The notes below the pieces were generated by a model. The model was not told the origin of the DNA. It did not search any database and saw only the letters and a program-made list of their open reading frames with translations. Positions 1-10,171 of a stretch of 64,000 nucleotides of DNA are shown here, one piece after another. Source of the DNA: Xestospongia bergquistia (lineage: Eukaryota; Porifera; Demospongiae; Haplosclerida; Petrosiidae); NCBI GenBank assembly GCA_963965975.1, contig OZ014418.1:3112775-3176774 (forward strand), written 5' to 3'. Position 1 is the stretch's first letter. Each line of letters starts with the position of its first letter. Both the position numbers and the translations under genes were made by a program.

Positions 1-425
1 CGTGGTCATTTTGGCAAGCACATAACTAGGTGGCAATAACCCCTGTTGTAGTTGTGTATATATTACTAACTTACTCCCTGACTCAGACGAGGGATCTAAA
101 GGTTTATTTAGATGAGACTACCAGTCATCATTGGCTATAGTGTGCATTATATTATGTAGTTCTTGTAGGTATTGTGTTCATGCTATTATTATATCCTCTT
201 ATTTTACACAATAATTTCATGCAATGCCAAGACCAAGTGTGTTTTCCTAAATTACCTAGTCAGTGAATTGTTTGAATAGACTCTGTAGTAAGGGGTTGCA
301 TGTATTTTTTTCTAATTGTATAAAAAGTTTAAGAATGATATTCATTTGTCTATAATGGGTGGGAAACCATCCCATTTCTCCTAATAAAAATATAAATATA
401 GTTTAATAACTCAATTTGTGATAAA
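1..425. other. gene-free left edge
   Basis: No convincing coding exon, RNA gene or repeat is visible here. The sequence is AT-rich and stops are frequent in all frames. It may contain the missing left end of the Harbinger-like element that starts at 426, but no copy of a terminal repeat was found. Confidence 0.4.
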
Positions 426-930
426 ATGGCGGACCCTGTAGTAGTCCTTTCTGTTGCTGTGCTAGTGAAAAGGTTAGGAAGATGAACAACAACAAAAAGA
501 AAGCATCAGGTTTGGGTTAGGAAATGGTTACAGCATCAAGAACACTTTGGAGCTTACCATCATTTGATGCAAGAGATGAAATTATTGGATACTTCTAGCT
601 ACGAAACTTTGTGAGGATGGATAGCAGTTTTGTTTGAAGAGCTGCTGAATAAAGATGCTCTGAAAATCACATTTAGGGATACTACTATGAGAGATGGTAT
701 TCCTGGTGGTGAAAGATTGGCAGTGACCTTAAGATTTTTAGCAACAGCTAAGTGAGTTGCTTCAGTCCAAGAATACTTGCTCAGTCTTTTCATTGTATGT
801 ACCAGGTGAAACAATTGAAAGTTTGAAATATCTGTACCGAATCTCATCACAAGCATTGGGAAAAATCATTTCCCACACATGCAAAGCCATTATTAAAGCA
901 ATGGAGGATGAGTGCTTGAAGGTAAAGATT
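426..930 (+). pseudogene. PIF/Harbinger-type transposase (HARBI1-like), decayed N-terminal part
   Basis: An ATG at 426 opens a protein resembling the N-terminal half of PIF/Harbinger DDE nucleases, which cut and paste DNA transposons. The recognisable order is a WVRKWLQ motif, an EHFGAYHHL motif, then GGERLAVTLRFLATA, then a frame-shifted continuation with KYLYRIS and KIISHTCKAI. These are the conserved blocks ahead of the first catalytic Asp in the family. In-frame stops occur at about 483 and 610 and a frameshift near 750, and the catalytic DDE region is absent, so this is a dead fragment. A matching MADF-type protein lies on the opposite strand just downstream, the usual two-gene layout of Harbinger elements. 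Family assignment is from recalled consensus. Confidence 0.7.
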
Positions 931-1029
931 TTCATCGAGTATAATACCCAATGTAAATTGCCATGAGTTTTGTTATACAGTATAGTTATGAGTAATAATA
1001 GTTAATATGTTGTGTCACTATCCACCACA

Positions 1030-1937
1030 AATGAGCCCATAGGTGAAGGTGTTATAGAACACAATGAACCAGGTGAAAATGGCATCTGATGAGTAGTTGG
1101 ACAAGTTGGAGGAGTCATACCATATTGAGCTGTATAGAGTGTGTTTTGAAGAGACCATTTTATCCATTTCTATATCCGAGTCTCCTTGATACTTCTCAAT
1201 TCATTACCTACATACTTTCCGAAAACATCATGTTCATCATCAGTAGTACTTTTTGAGCTGCTACTCATATAAGCAATAGCACTGTCCGGTAGAGTCTCCT
1301 TTTTCTTGTCTAGTCTGGCTTTCTTTGAATGTGACTCCTTTTAAGCCAATTTACATTTTGTGTCTTTTAAAGCAGTTTCTTCTTTGTCTTCAAAGTCTTC
1401 AGAATCAACAACTGGCAATAATATAACATGATTATAGTAAACGCTGTTTGTCATAATAATTATATAATTATTATACCTTTTTGTCAATTGATGATATGCT
1501 ATATTTGGAACAATAAAGTCTTTCAAAAACCTCAGGCTTTCAAAGAACTTCTATGTTGAGACAGGATGAATATCATCTACTCCAGTTCTAATACGATTTT
1601 TCTTCTTTTTCTTTCTTTCTTCTCGCCCAAGTGTTAGTCTCAAAGACTTAATTTTTGTTTTTATTTCTGACTCTATAGAAATAGAGTTGAATGTTTCGTT
1701 ATACTGCCTACAATATGTAGACTGACTAACCTGAAACATCTAAAACCTTTGTCATTGCCTCGTACACGTTTTTCTCTTATTTCTATCAAGTTCCATTATA
1801 AGTGTTTGTGTCCGCTCATCACTCCACCATTTAGCGTCTTCTTGAGCTTCTACTCCTTCACGTGTGTCTACTTCCTTTTCTCCCATTTTAAAGTTGCTCC
1901 ACCCACATGAGGATTCTTTTAAAGTTTGTAGCAACAC
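1030..1937 (-). pseudogene. MADF/Myb-like DNA-binding partner of a Harbinger element, decayed
   Basis: Reading the minus strand from 1937, frames together give a MADF/Myb-SANT-like domain: a WWSDERTQTLI start, then KTKIKSLRLTLGREERKKKK and TGVDDIHPVST, then FFESLRFLKDF. An acidic-Ser linker follows, and then a BESS-like C-terminus with HDVFGKYVGNELRSIKE and TLYTAQYGM. PIF/Harbinger transposons encode such a DNA-binding accessory protein that recruits the transposase. Several stops and frameshifts separate the blocks (near 1740, 1525 and 1160), although short introns could explain part of this. The gene converges on the transposase remnant at 426-930. Confidence 0.6.
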
Positions 1938-1998
1938 AAAGTTTTAACAGGCAACTTTCTAGCAAAAAATGTTCCAGTTGCATGCAACAGGTAACTCA

Positions 1999-2066
1999 AG
2001 ACATCCACAGTGCAACATTGTTACGGGTAGTGTGTTGGATGCAACAAAGTTGCACCGTGGATGTCT
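1999..2066. repeat. inverted repeat, 24-bp arms
   Basis: Arms at 1999-2022 and 2043-2066 are reverse complements with two mismatches, separated by a 20-bp loop. A 12-bp palindrome, GTTGCATGCAAC, sits just upstream at about 1977-1988. The hairpin lies between the Harbinger-like remnant and the MULE left end, so it may be the terminal structure of one of them or a very small MITE. Confidence 0.75.
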
Positions 2067-2417
2067 AGCTGAATTGGTGCCATTTTGCCTACTACCATTT
2101 CGCCTACTCCCGTTTTGCCTACTAATTGACGACCAGTGTCATTTTGCCTACTCATGCAAAATGTGATGAAAATGATAGAAGTAAGTTTGTAAGAAAATAA
2201 AAAAGGTTAAAAATCATCTAATAGTATTAAGTTTCAACAAAACTATGTATACACATATAGTTCAAATGGCAGTATGAGCAGAAATTCCTCTAATATACTC
2301 TTCTAAAGTAATTTGATCAAATCTACTTTTTAGTTCTCCTATTTTATTGTCTTTTTCAACAGACTTCTTAGCTCTTTTAGGTGGCTGGGATCCTGCTTCA
2401 AGTTGAGCAATGCTGAC

Positions 2418-3645
2418 TTAAGTGCTTGATTGTTCTTGCTTGAAGATTTTGACGAGTTCAAACACATTGGGGTGGGCTTTCCTTGCAATTCCCTTCAACT
2501 TGTTGTGCCATCCTTCAAGGTGGTTGTTGGTCCTAGGGCTGCTGGCATCTGAGGAGAAGATGTTCCATAGTCTAGGACCAAAGTTGCCCACCAACCACAT
2601 ACATCTCTTCAAAGTAGGTCACAAACTCGTCCATTTTTTCAACATTTGGAACTTGCATCTTGATACCATGCCAAGCAAAGCGAACAAATTGTTGAGACAC
2701 AAATGCTAGAGCAACTGTCTTCCTAACAAATTTGCTCACATCAGGATTTTGTTTGTAAGCACATTGCAGACCAAGGGTGGCTATTTTTCTATTTAAAGCT
2801 TGTGCAAAATGAAAAAAGCACCCTTTAATCTCTGTAGTTGGAAATGTCAAATCTACTGCTTGAATTATAGCTAGTTCAAAGTCAGTGAGGACTTCTGCTG
2901 GGGTAAGTGTGTAGCCTAGGTCTTCTGATTTTTGCTTGATAATCTCAAGGGCTCTCAGATAAACTGCACGAGATTTTTCTGGTAGCAAACAATAAACCAA
3001 AGGGAACTGCCTACCACTCTTAAATGCATGCAGAGAGAAAATTTGATAAAAGAGTCTGGGACAAATTTGAAATGTCCCATCCTACCTAGATTTTTTCTAC
3101 TTGCAATAGGAGCTCAAGGTGTTTTGTGTTGCAAAAATAATGACCTTGTCATCACCTTGGCCATCTTCTACAAGTAGAAAGTTCTCTCCTGCATCAGTCT
3201 CAACCCATTCTCCACACAAGTGTACTTCTCCCCTGGTGGTAGGCATTGCTGAGAGATGCTTCCGTCGCAACCTGTATAGTAATGACTTGAAGGAAGGTAG
3301 AGTAGGTAAATTTGCTGCAACTTGGTCAAGATCTTCTCTGGTTGATATCTCTTGTAGCTGTTGCTGGTAAATGGCTGGAACTGGATCAGTCCTCTCTTGA
3401 ACTTGCTTCTTCATTTTCTCCACTGTCATACTGGCTATGATTTCTGCTTCATTGGGTGGGTGATTATCTTCATCTGCTCTGCTGGATACAATTTCATCTT
3501 TTTTGGTTGTCACTGCTCCCTTGCACTGTCTGCTCTTCGCACATCTCCAAAAAATTTGACCATCTCTTCCTCTTCGATTGATAAGGTATTTGTGCCCTTC
3601 ATAGATAATTGATCTTGCTCCTCTCTGAGTTGTGGCAAACTCCAT
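2418..3645 (-). pseudogene. MULE transposase with FLYWCH zinc finger, broken
   Basis: From the ATG at 3645 the protein begins with a FLYWCH-type zinc-finger region (YEGHKYLINRR, FWRCAKSRQCKGAV, then a Cys/His pair). The MULE catalytic core follows: DGTFQICP holds the first Asp, LTDFELAIIQAV the second, CFFHFAQALNRKI the conserved Cys-His helix, and NNHLEGWHNKL the catalytic Glu. So all DDE residues are visible. Two TAG codons interrupt the frame between the FLYWCH half and the core (about 3096 and 3081), and a frameshift near 2590 precedes the Glu block. The enzyme is therefore inactive in this copy. It fills the element between the terminal repeats. Confidence 0.82.
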
Positions 3646-3668
3646 GATCTCAATTGAAATGATTGTAC

Positions 3669-3794
3669 ACTGGCTTAGGTAACACCCTTTTTATATGAAA
3701 CTCACATCAAAACCTGTCAACCCTTGTTTTTAGCAATTAAAATCAAAGACTGGCTTAGGTAACACCCTTTTTATGTGAAACTCACATCAAAACC
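3669..3794. repeat. 46-bp direct duplication, 80-bp period
   Basis: The 46-bp block starting ACTGGCTTAGGTAACACCC at 3669-3714 recurs at 3749-3794 with a single base difference. It lies immediately upstream of the MULE transposase start (3645, minus strand), inside the right end of the element. A duplicated promoter or transposase-binding segment is possible. Confidence 0.85.
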
Positions 3795-3919
3795 ATCATA
3801 TATTTATGGTATTCCATGAATTGTATAGCATTTTGCATGAGTAGGCAAAATGGCACTGGTTGTCAGTTAGTAGGCGAAATGAGAGTAGGGAAAATGGGAC
3901 TAACATGTCTAACTTTATC

Positions 3920-4506
3920 AGCTGGAGTGGGTTTAGAATATTCTCCTAAGTCCTTGTCACTCAACATCAGACACCTGCTTATTCACTTCAACGATAATTT
4001 TGGTTGGAACTATAGATGACAATGGTCCATACTTGAAAAGAGCCATTGACTAGCCAACTGAACAATATTCTTGAAATCGACATGTTTACACACTGTTTTT
4101 GAGATCATATGATTATGCGTGGGTGGAATATTAGTTAAATTTTGTGATAAAACAGCAACCCACAAATACAGTGAAATTAAATTCCCCACAAAAATTTATA
4201 CCTTTACAGTAGGCAAACCCTGCATAAACCCACTGATGGACATCGTTGCTCATAAAAATAAGACCTGACTTCATTCATTTGACTTGAATAATGACATATA
4301 TTTATATTTTGAGCTTCTTACAATGAATTTAGAAAGTCAACGCCAAACTCATAGTGGGACTCGTACACAAATTGGGGGGGGGGGGGGGGGAGGGCAGAGA
4401 ACTATCCCTTCTTAGTGGCTAAGAAGGAGCTGAATAGACATTACTCAACTTATGTTACTTTCTTTCAGGTATTCTTCTTATTATAAATTAAATTTAGAAC
4501 TTCTTT
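3920..4506. other. gene-free spacer with a G17 homopolymer
   Basis: No coding potential was recognised. The only notable item is a run of 17 guanines at 4374-4390, out of character in such AT-rich DNA and a likely place for assembly length errors. Confidence 0.5.
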
Positions 4507-4511
4507 CTCTA

Positions 4512-4747
4512 TGTAGTGATCTAGTACACCTTCAAATATAAACAACTGATTGATAAATGAAAGTACTGACGAACAGTAATAAGTCACAGAAAACACATGT
4601 ACACACGTTTATATATGGGAATCCATAGAATATTCTAGAAGTTTTACACGTGGTTTCACACCCACAAAACCATAACATATTAGCATAATTATATTAGCAT
4701 GAAAAGAATATTAAGTTAAGATTATCAAGAGTTATTGAGATACCACA
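4512..4747 (-). repeat. 3' long terminal repeat
   Basis: 236 bp; matches the other LTR along its full length with roughly six or seven differences, including one indel near 4585. It carries the TG...CA ends (minus orientation) and lies directly after the polypurine tract. Confidence 0.93.
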
Positions 4748-5700
4748 CTCCTCCCCCTTTACGTGAGGGTGAATATCTGTCAACTGGTGGACGAGACCGG
4801 GTGGAATGTCGGATAGGAGCTGTTCCATCAGTTGAGGGGATAGGACGTCCGAGGATTACAGGCGTTGGGAAATTACCGGAGAACCCATCTTGTCCAACCC
4901 ACTTATCATCAATGCATGAGGGTAATTGGGTGTTTGACTCATTTGTTTCATCTGCATATTGTCTTCTCAGCTGGTCTACATGTCTTCGTAAGAGTAATCC
5001 TTCATCTGTTTCAATCTCGTATGACACAGGTCCTGTAACTTTAACTATCCTCCCTGTAATCCATTTCGGTCCATGGAAATTCTTGGCATATACCTTTTCT
5101 CCAACTTCAAATTGTCTCGGCACTCTTTCTGGAATACTTTTCTCCCGCTTGTCATTCATTCGCGCAGCTGTATCCGGGTGAAGTAGATCCAAATGAGTCC
5201 TCAACCTCCTCCCCATCAAAAGTTGAGCTGGAGAGAGTCCTGTTGTTGTCTGAGGGGTAATACGATATTTGAATAAGAACTTATTGAGTCTCACTTCCAT
5301 TGGGCCATCTAACTTGGTTACTACATTCTTGAATGTCTGTACCGCTCTCTTAGCTAGTCCATTGGACGATGGGTGGTATGGCGATGTGAGGACTTGTTTT
5401 ATTCCATTGGCCACTAAAAATTGCTGGAACTCTACACTAGTAAAGCCGGAACCATTATCTGACACAATTTGCTTAGGGAGACCAAATGTAGCGAAGATGT
5501 GTCATAATTTGGCAATAGTCGATGCAGCTGATGTAGAGGGAACTATATGTACCTCTATTCACTTGGAATGCATGTCCACTAGTACTAGGAAAAGCTTCCC
5601 TTGAAATGGACCCACGTGGTCAATGTGCACTCTGGACTATGAGCTCTTTGGGGAGACGGTCTGTGTTGTTGACAAGTGTCACAGTGCTGAACAGTGGTAA
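4725..5700 (-). pseudogene. retrotransposon integrase, catalytic Glu replaced
   Basis: The rve integrase core is readable: HIDHVGPFQGK holds the first Asp and SDNGSGFTS the second. The region that normally holds the catalytic Glu reads NGLAKRAVQTFK, so Lys occupies that position. Two TGA codons interrupt the core at about 5562 and 5511. After the core come a GPY/F-type C-terminal domain and a basic, Pro-rich tail ending at 4725, overlapping the 3' LTR by 23 bp. The longest intact stretch, 5465-4725, is 246 residues. Confidence 0.88.
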
Positions 5701-5711
5701 CGATATCAGTG

Positions 5712-7225
5712 TCAATCCCTTGGCCACCAGACATATGAGCGAGCAAGACTCTTCATTTTACAAATCCTAGGGTGAGTATCATGAAGTTGGGATAATACTA
5801 ACTTGCGTCCAGGTGGGGGAATCACAACTCTAGCCCCCCAGAGACTACAGCCATCTACAGCACTCAGTTCTTCACGACGATTGAAGTAAGGTCGAAAGGA
5901 GGAATCAGAAATTGTTTTTGGCCAACCGTGATGGAGGTAGTGGTGAATTCTTGATAATGTAGGGTCTTTTTCTGTCCACTTGCGAATATGAGAGGCAGTT
6001 ATTATAGTGTCTGAAAAGTGCTGGAATAACATCTTGATGTCTCCTGGTGGTGGAATGTCCGACACCTTTGGATGTTCTGGAAGTGATAACTGACTTAGGG
6101 CATCTGCATTACCCATCTTTTTCCCAGGTCGGTGTTGGATACTATATTGATATGCTCCTAACCTCAATGCCCATCTCTGTATTCTTGAGGAAGCCATCAC
6201 TGGTACTTGTCTGGATTCATTAAAAAGATATTTCAGGACCTAATGGTCTGAATAAATAGTGAAGGGCCGTCCATACAAATATTGATGGAGTTTTTTTACT
6301 GCAAACATTATGGCTAACACCTCTTTTTCAATTTGGGAGTATTTCTGCTCCACTTTAGCGAGAGTACGGGAGGCAAAAGCGATGGGTTTCTCAGAGTTGT
6401 CGTCCATCCTATGGGCTAAAACGGCACCCAATCCATGTTGTGATGCATCACAAGACACAATCAGTTCTTCTTCACTATCATAATGAACTAACATGGTGGA
6501 CAATTGTAATAACTGTTTGGCTTGTTTGAATGCTTCAAAGTGTTCTTTTGTCCATGACCATTTAACATCTTTTTGCATCAACCTATAGAGGGGAGAAAGA
6601 AACATGGCAAGGTTAGACATGAATTTAGAATAATTGTTTATGAGTCCCAGGAATGATTTTAGTTCTGACAAGTTACGTGGTTCAGGGGCATCCTGAATTG
6701 CTTGGACTTTTTCAGGTGCAGGGTACAGACCATCCTTATCAATTATATGTCCCAGGTACTCGACAGATGCAGCCAGAAAAATACACTTGGGTTGCTTCAG
6801 AGTTACCCCAGCCGATTTTATGCGATCCATCACCTTATCAAGGTTCTTGAGATGTTCTTCCTTATTTGGACCTGTCACCAGCACATCATCTAAATAAACT
6901 ACGACACCAGGTAAATCTTGCAATAAGCCCTCCATTGCTCGTTGAAAAATAGCTGGTGCTGATGATATGCCAAACGATAGTCGTTGGTATTCAAAAAGAC
7001 CTTTGGTAGTGTTTATCGTAGTATACTTTTTTGAACTCTCTGATAACAGCACCTACTGGTAAGCATGTGTGAGGTCGAGTTTTGAAAATACATTTCCTCC
7101 AGACATTGCAGTAAATAAGTCGTCCACTCTCAGTAATGGGTAATTGTCCAATTTTGACACAGTGTTGACTGTCACTTTATAGTCACCACAGATGCGGATG
7201 CTTCCATCTCTGAGTAATATACTTT
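5712..7225 (-). pseudogene. retrotransposon reverse transcriptase / RNase H, with nonsense codons
   Basis: This is the polymerase part of the gypsy-like pol. Visible are GDYKVTVN and FSKLDLTHAYQ, then FGISSAPAIFQRAM, the YLDD catalytic box, YLGHIIDKDGL, and the RNase H region with VSCDASQHGLGAVL. The tether runs into the HHCC zinc-binding end of integrase (QLHDTHPRICKMK). Stop codons interrupt at about 7053 (just after KLDLTHAYQ) and 6240 (after YSDH). Both stops fall at sites normally occupied by sense codons in the family. The copy cannot make a full polyprotein. Confidence 0.88.
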
Positions 7226-7584
7226 GCACATGAGGTTCGTACTGACAACAAGTAATTGACTTCTTTAAACTGACAACAAAGTCAGCTATACTTTCATTAG
7301 GGGTCTGACAACGGCAATGAAACGAGTATGACCGATGTAGTAGGCTGGAAATGCTTGGTCAACACGGTGATAAGTTCATCAAGAGATTTGTCTTCTGGTT
7401 CAGCGGGGCTTAAGAGATTCGACAATAGGTTGTAGTGCTTTCTACCAAGTGAATTTAAGAATACATACTTTTGTTTAGCATCAGCAACCTCGTTGGCGGA
7501 GAAGAAATTCTTAATTCTCTTCACATAGCAGGAAAAAGTCTCTTGAGTAGGGTCAAACAATTCAATTTTACCAACGGATGACAT
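7225..7584 (-). pseudogene. retrotransposon gag fragment
   Basis: From the ATG at 7584 the frame gives a gypsy-type gag N-terminus: KIELFDPTQETFSCYVKRIK, then VFLNSLGRKHYNLLSNLL and ELITVLTKHFQP. A frameshift near 7330 moves the continuation (FHCRCQTPNESIADFVVSLK) into another frame. At about 7215-7225 the sequence jumps straight to reverse transcriptase sequence. That marks an internal deletion that removed the zinc knuckle, the protease and the start of the polymerase. Confidence 0.75.
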
Positions 7585-7616
7585 GGTCGTGAGAATGTTA
7601 GATACCTCGTCGCCAA

Positions 7617-7853
7617 TGTAGTGATCTAGTACACCTTCAAATATAAACAACTGATTGATAAATGAAAGTACTGACGAACAGTAATAAGTTTTTAGAAAAC
7701 ACATGTACACACGTTTATATATGGAAATCCATAGAATATTCTAGAAGTTCTACACGTGGTTTCACACCCACAAAACCATAACATATTAGCATAATTATAT
7801 TAGCATGAAAAGAATATTAAGTTAAGATTATCAAGAGTTATCGAGATACCACA
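7617..7853 (-). repeat. 5' long terminal repeat
   Basis: 237 bp; it holds the promoter end of the retroelement. It is followed on the minus strand by a tRNA primer-binding-site candidate at 7605-7616. Pairing with the copy at 4512-4747 defines the element. Confidence 0.93.
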
Positions 7854-8139
7854 CTCTACTCTTCAAATTTCCTATTCAAAAGTTAATAGTTTTCTAAGTG
7901 CATTGATTGTTAAAGTATGTGAATAAATTTTTAAACGATTAAAATAGACTTATTTTATAAACATTAATTTTGAAAAATGAACATCCTTGCAATGGAAGCC
8001 ACGTATGCCATATTCCATATAGCATAATTTGGTAGTGATAGTGAATTTACTTCCAAAATAGTGTATGGTGATTTATTAAATCCTGACAGCATTAGTAATA
8101 CTAATAAATTTGTCACATGAGAAAAGGATGCCTCTTTAC

Positions 8140-8651
8140 ATTGTCAAGTAAAAAAATGAACTACTTTCCTAATGGTTGCTTCTTGTGCAGTAATATCCAT
8201 TTGGAGACACTCTGAAAGGGCAGTGTCTCAAATGCCTACTATGAGTCTGTCCCAAATTAATTCCTCTTTTAGTGCCACAAATTCACAGTGTTAAGCCAGG
8301 CTGTACACCATTGCTATATATTGTTCACAGGATTCGCTCTCCTTTTGATTTCATTGATTAAAACAGACCCTCTCAAAAATTAAGTTGTGTCGAACTTTAA
8401 GAAATTCATTGAAGTGTTTTAAGACTGACGGATAGCTTTTCCTCTCTTCTTCGCTTATGTTTGTCAATTTGAGAATGTCTTCTGATTCGCTCCCTAGACA
8501 CTACAACAATGTGCTCACCTGGCATTCTTCACTCTCTGTAGATAGGCTTGGGGCTATTCTAAACTGTTCAAACATCGATGCCACCATGGCCATTCGTCAG
8601 GTGTCTGGAAGTTGAAGACTGTAACTTAACATTAGCCATGCTCCTGACACC
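8140..8651 (-). pseudogene. second gypsy-type gag remnant with primer-binding site
   Basis: Reading minus from about 8625, two frames alternate to give a gag of the K02A2.6-like gypsy type: ASMFEQFRIAPSLSTE, then KLTNISEEERKSYPS, FNEFLKVRHNLIFERVCF, CEFVALKEELIWDRLIVGI and ALSECLQMDITAQEA. At the upstream edge (8638-8651, minus) TGGTGTCAGGAG is a classic primer-binding-site sequence directly after a possible LTR end ...TACA. So an LTR probably extends rightwards from 8652, but its far end was not located. Many stops and indels make this a dead copy of a family different from the neighbouring element. Confidence 0.65.
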
Positions 8652-9500
8652 ATGTATTATGACAATTCTTTTATAAGTAAAGAATCACAGTTCTCTCTCT
8701 CTAGATAACTATGCTTAGTAAACAACAGTTTACATAGATAATCACAACACATTATAGGTAATCAATCACACTACACGTATGATCACTTCCCCTGCTCTAT
8801 TTATTAAGCCTATTCTTGAATATATATCTTTTTGTATTTGGTATCCTTCTTCTGTCTCTTGAGGTCTTGGATTGACTCTTCATGTTTTCTGTACACATAG
8901 TAAGAAGCATCATAGGTTTTTTCCTCACTCAAGGTGCTGAAGCTTGATTCTTAGACTCTTCATTGTTGCCCATTCCTTCATAGATTACAGTGTTCTTTCT
9001 GAATTCACCTTTTGTAAGACTTATTTTTTGGACTTTTTACTGCCACTAGTAGCTTTGGAACTCTCTATTGAATTTTAGCTTTCATTTCTCTATTTATTCT
9101 GTTCATACTTAACTTGTATGCTGGATGTCTATTCCTGTCAAATTCCTGTATACAGTAACATTTGTTGTTATATTCATTTATCATTTAAATTTAACTGACA
9201 TTGTCTTATTTTAGAATGGCATACATATCCATTTATTTGTTTCAGTCAGTTTGTATTATTATTGTTTCTATAGATTTGTATCTTTAAAGCATGTGTTAAT
9301 CAAGTCTATTTCAATGAATTTTAATTTGTCATAATATAGTTATATTGTAATTCAGCCATTATTATTGTTCTTTGAGTGTTTTCTTGTATATAAATAAATA
9401 AAATCCATAGGAGTAATTTCTAGCATTATACAGGGATTGGTGTAGAACTGAGAAATGTACCACTAATGTTATTTTGCAAATGTGCCGAAAACGTATGTGC

Positions 9501-9660
9501 TATATTCTAAATTAGTTAATGAGTGCTATATCTGTGAGTGACTATATTCTAAATTAGTTAATGAGTGCTATATCTGTGAGTGACTATATTCTAAATTAGT
9601 TAATGAGTGCTATATCTGTGAGTGACTATATTCTAATTTAGTTAATGAGTGCTATATCTG
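9501..9660. repeat. tandem repeat, 42-bp unit x 3.8
   Basis: A unit that begins CTATATTCTAAATTAGTTAA and contains GAGTGCTATATCTGTGAGTG repeats almost perfectly four times, with only a couple of substitutions in the last copy. Near-identity of the units suggests recent expansion. Confidence 0.92.
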
Positions 9661-9710
9661 AGAAATATCAAGGGAAAACACTCATATAGCAGCATATATG
9701 ACAATGACAC

Positions 9711-9985
9711 ACCATACTCCAGAAGCCAAAGGAGGACATCCAATTCTACTTCGTAATTTCATATTCTGCTTTGAAGTTTTCCCAAAATACCCAATTCTAT
9801 TTTCTATCCTTTGATAGAATATTTAACAACTAAAATCTTGTACCCCCACCCTAACTGGAAACATGTCGCTTTGCTCCATTCTTACAGACTGCTCACGGTA
9901 CTCACTTCACTTCATTAAGACTTCATTGAGCAATGGAAAATAGAATTGGAATTGGATGTCTGCCTTTGGCTTCCATACCATACCA
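9711..9985. mobile_element. MITE with terminal inverted repeats
   Basis: The left end (AGAAGCCAAAGGAGGACATC... at about 9721) is the inverse of the right end (...GATGTCTGCCTTTGGCTTCC at about 9976). Both arms continue with an AATTCTA segment. The interior is about 270 bp without an ORF. A related end is present near 36,040-36,150, so this is a family and not a chance hairpin. Confidence 0.7.
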
Positions 9986-10171
9986 TTTAAATGTTTCTAT
10001 TAGATTCTCTAAATATAACTTTAACTTAATGATATATTAGTAAATTACATAGAGTTCCTAGTATATTGATGTCATTATACATTTTTCACAAGATATAACA
10101 TTTATGCACATACATGATGATTATATTATAATATTGGAAATAAATAACCTGTACATTTTTTCTCTTTGTAG

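Larger units (their letters stand above)
2071..3909. mobile_element. Mutator-like (MULE) DNA transposon with iterated terminal repeats
   Basis: The left end (about 2083-2162) and right end (about 3829-3905) are inverted repeats that share a GACNACCAGTG core flanked by tandem copies of TTTTGCCTACT and TTTCGCCTACT. The left arm carries one extra copy of that unit. The inner edge CATTTTGCCTACTCATGC is perfectly inverted at the right arm. A 10-bp near-duplication, ATGTCTARCT, flanks the element (2061-2070 and about 3910-3919), close to the 9-bp duplication usual for MULEs. The interior encodes a broken MULE transposase. Exact borders are uncertain by about 10 bp. Confidence 0.8.
4512..7853 (-). 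mobile_element. Ty3/gypsy-type LTR retrotransposon, internally deleted
   Basis: Two near-identical direct repeats (4512-4747 and 7617-7853) bound the element and are themselves flanked by a perfect 5-bp target duplication, CTCTA (4507-4511 and 7854-7858). The coding strand is minus, so the 5' LTR is 7617-7853. In element orientation the LTRs run TG...CA. A primer-binding-site candidate (TTGGCGACGAGG) follows the 5' LTR, and a purine tract (AAAGGGGGAGGAG) abuts the 3' LTR at 4748-4760. The internal region is only 2.9 kb. Gag runs directly into mid reverse transcriptase, so capsid end, protease and the RT N-terminus are missing. Confidence 0.92.
8652..10171. other. gene-free region with possible LTR, satellite and MITE
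   Basis: No gene was recognised. 8652 to perhaps 9000 may be the LTR of the gag remnant next to it. The rest is AT-rich DNA with the 42-bp tandem array and the MITE listed separately. Confidence 0.45.
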
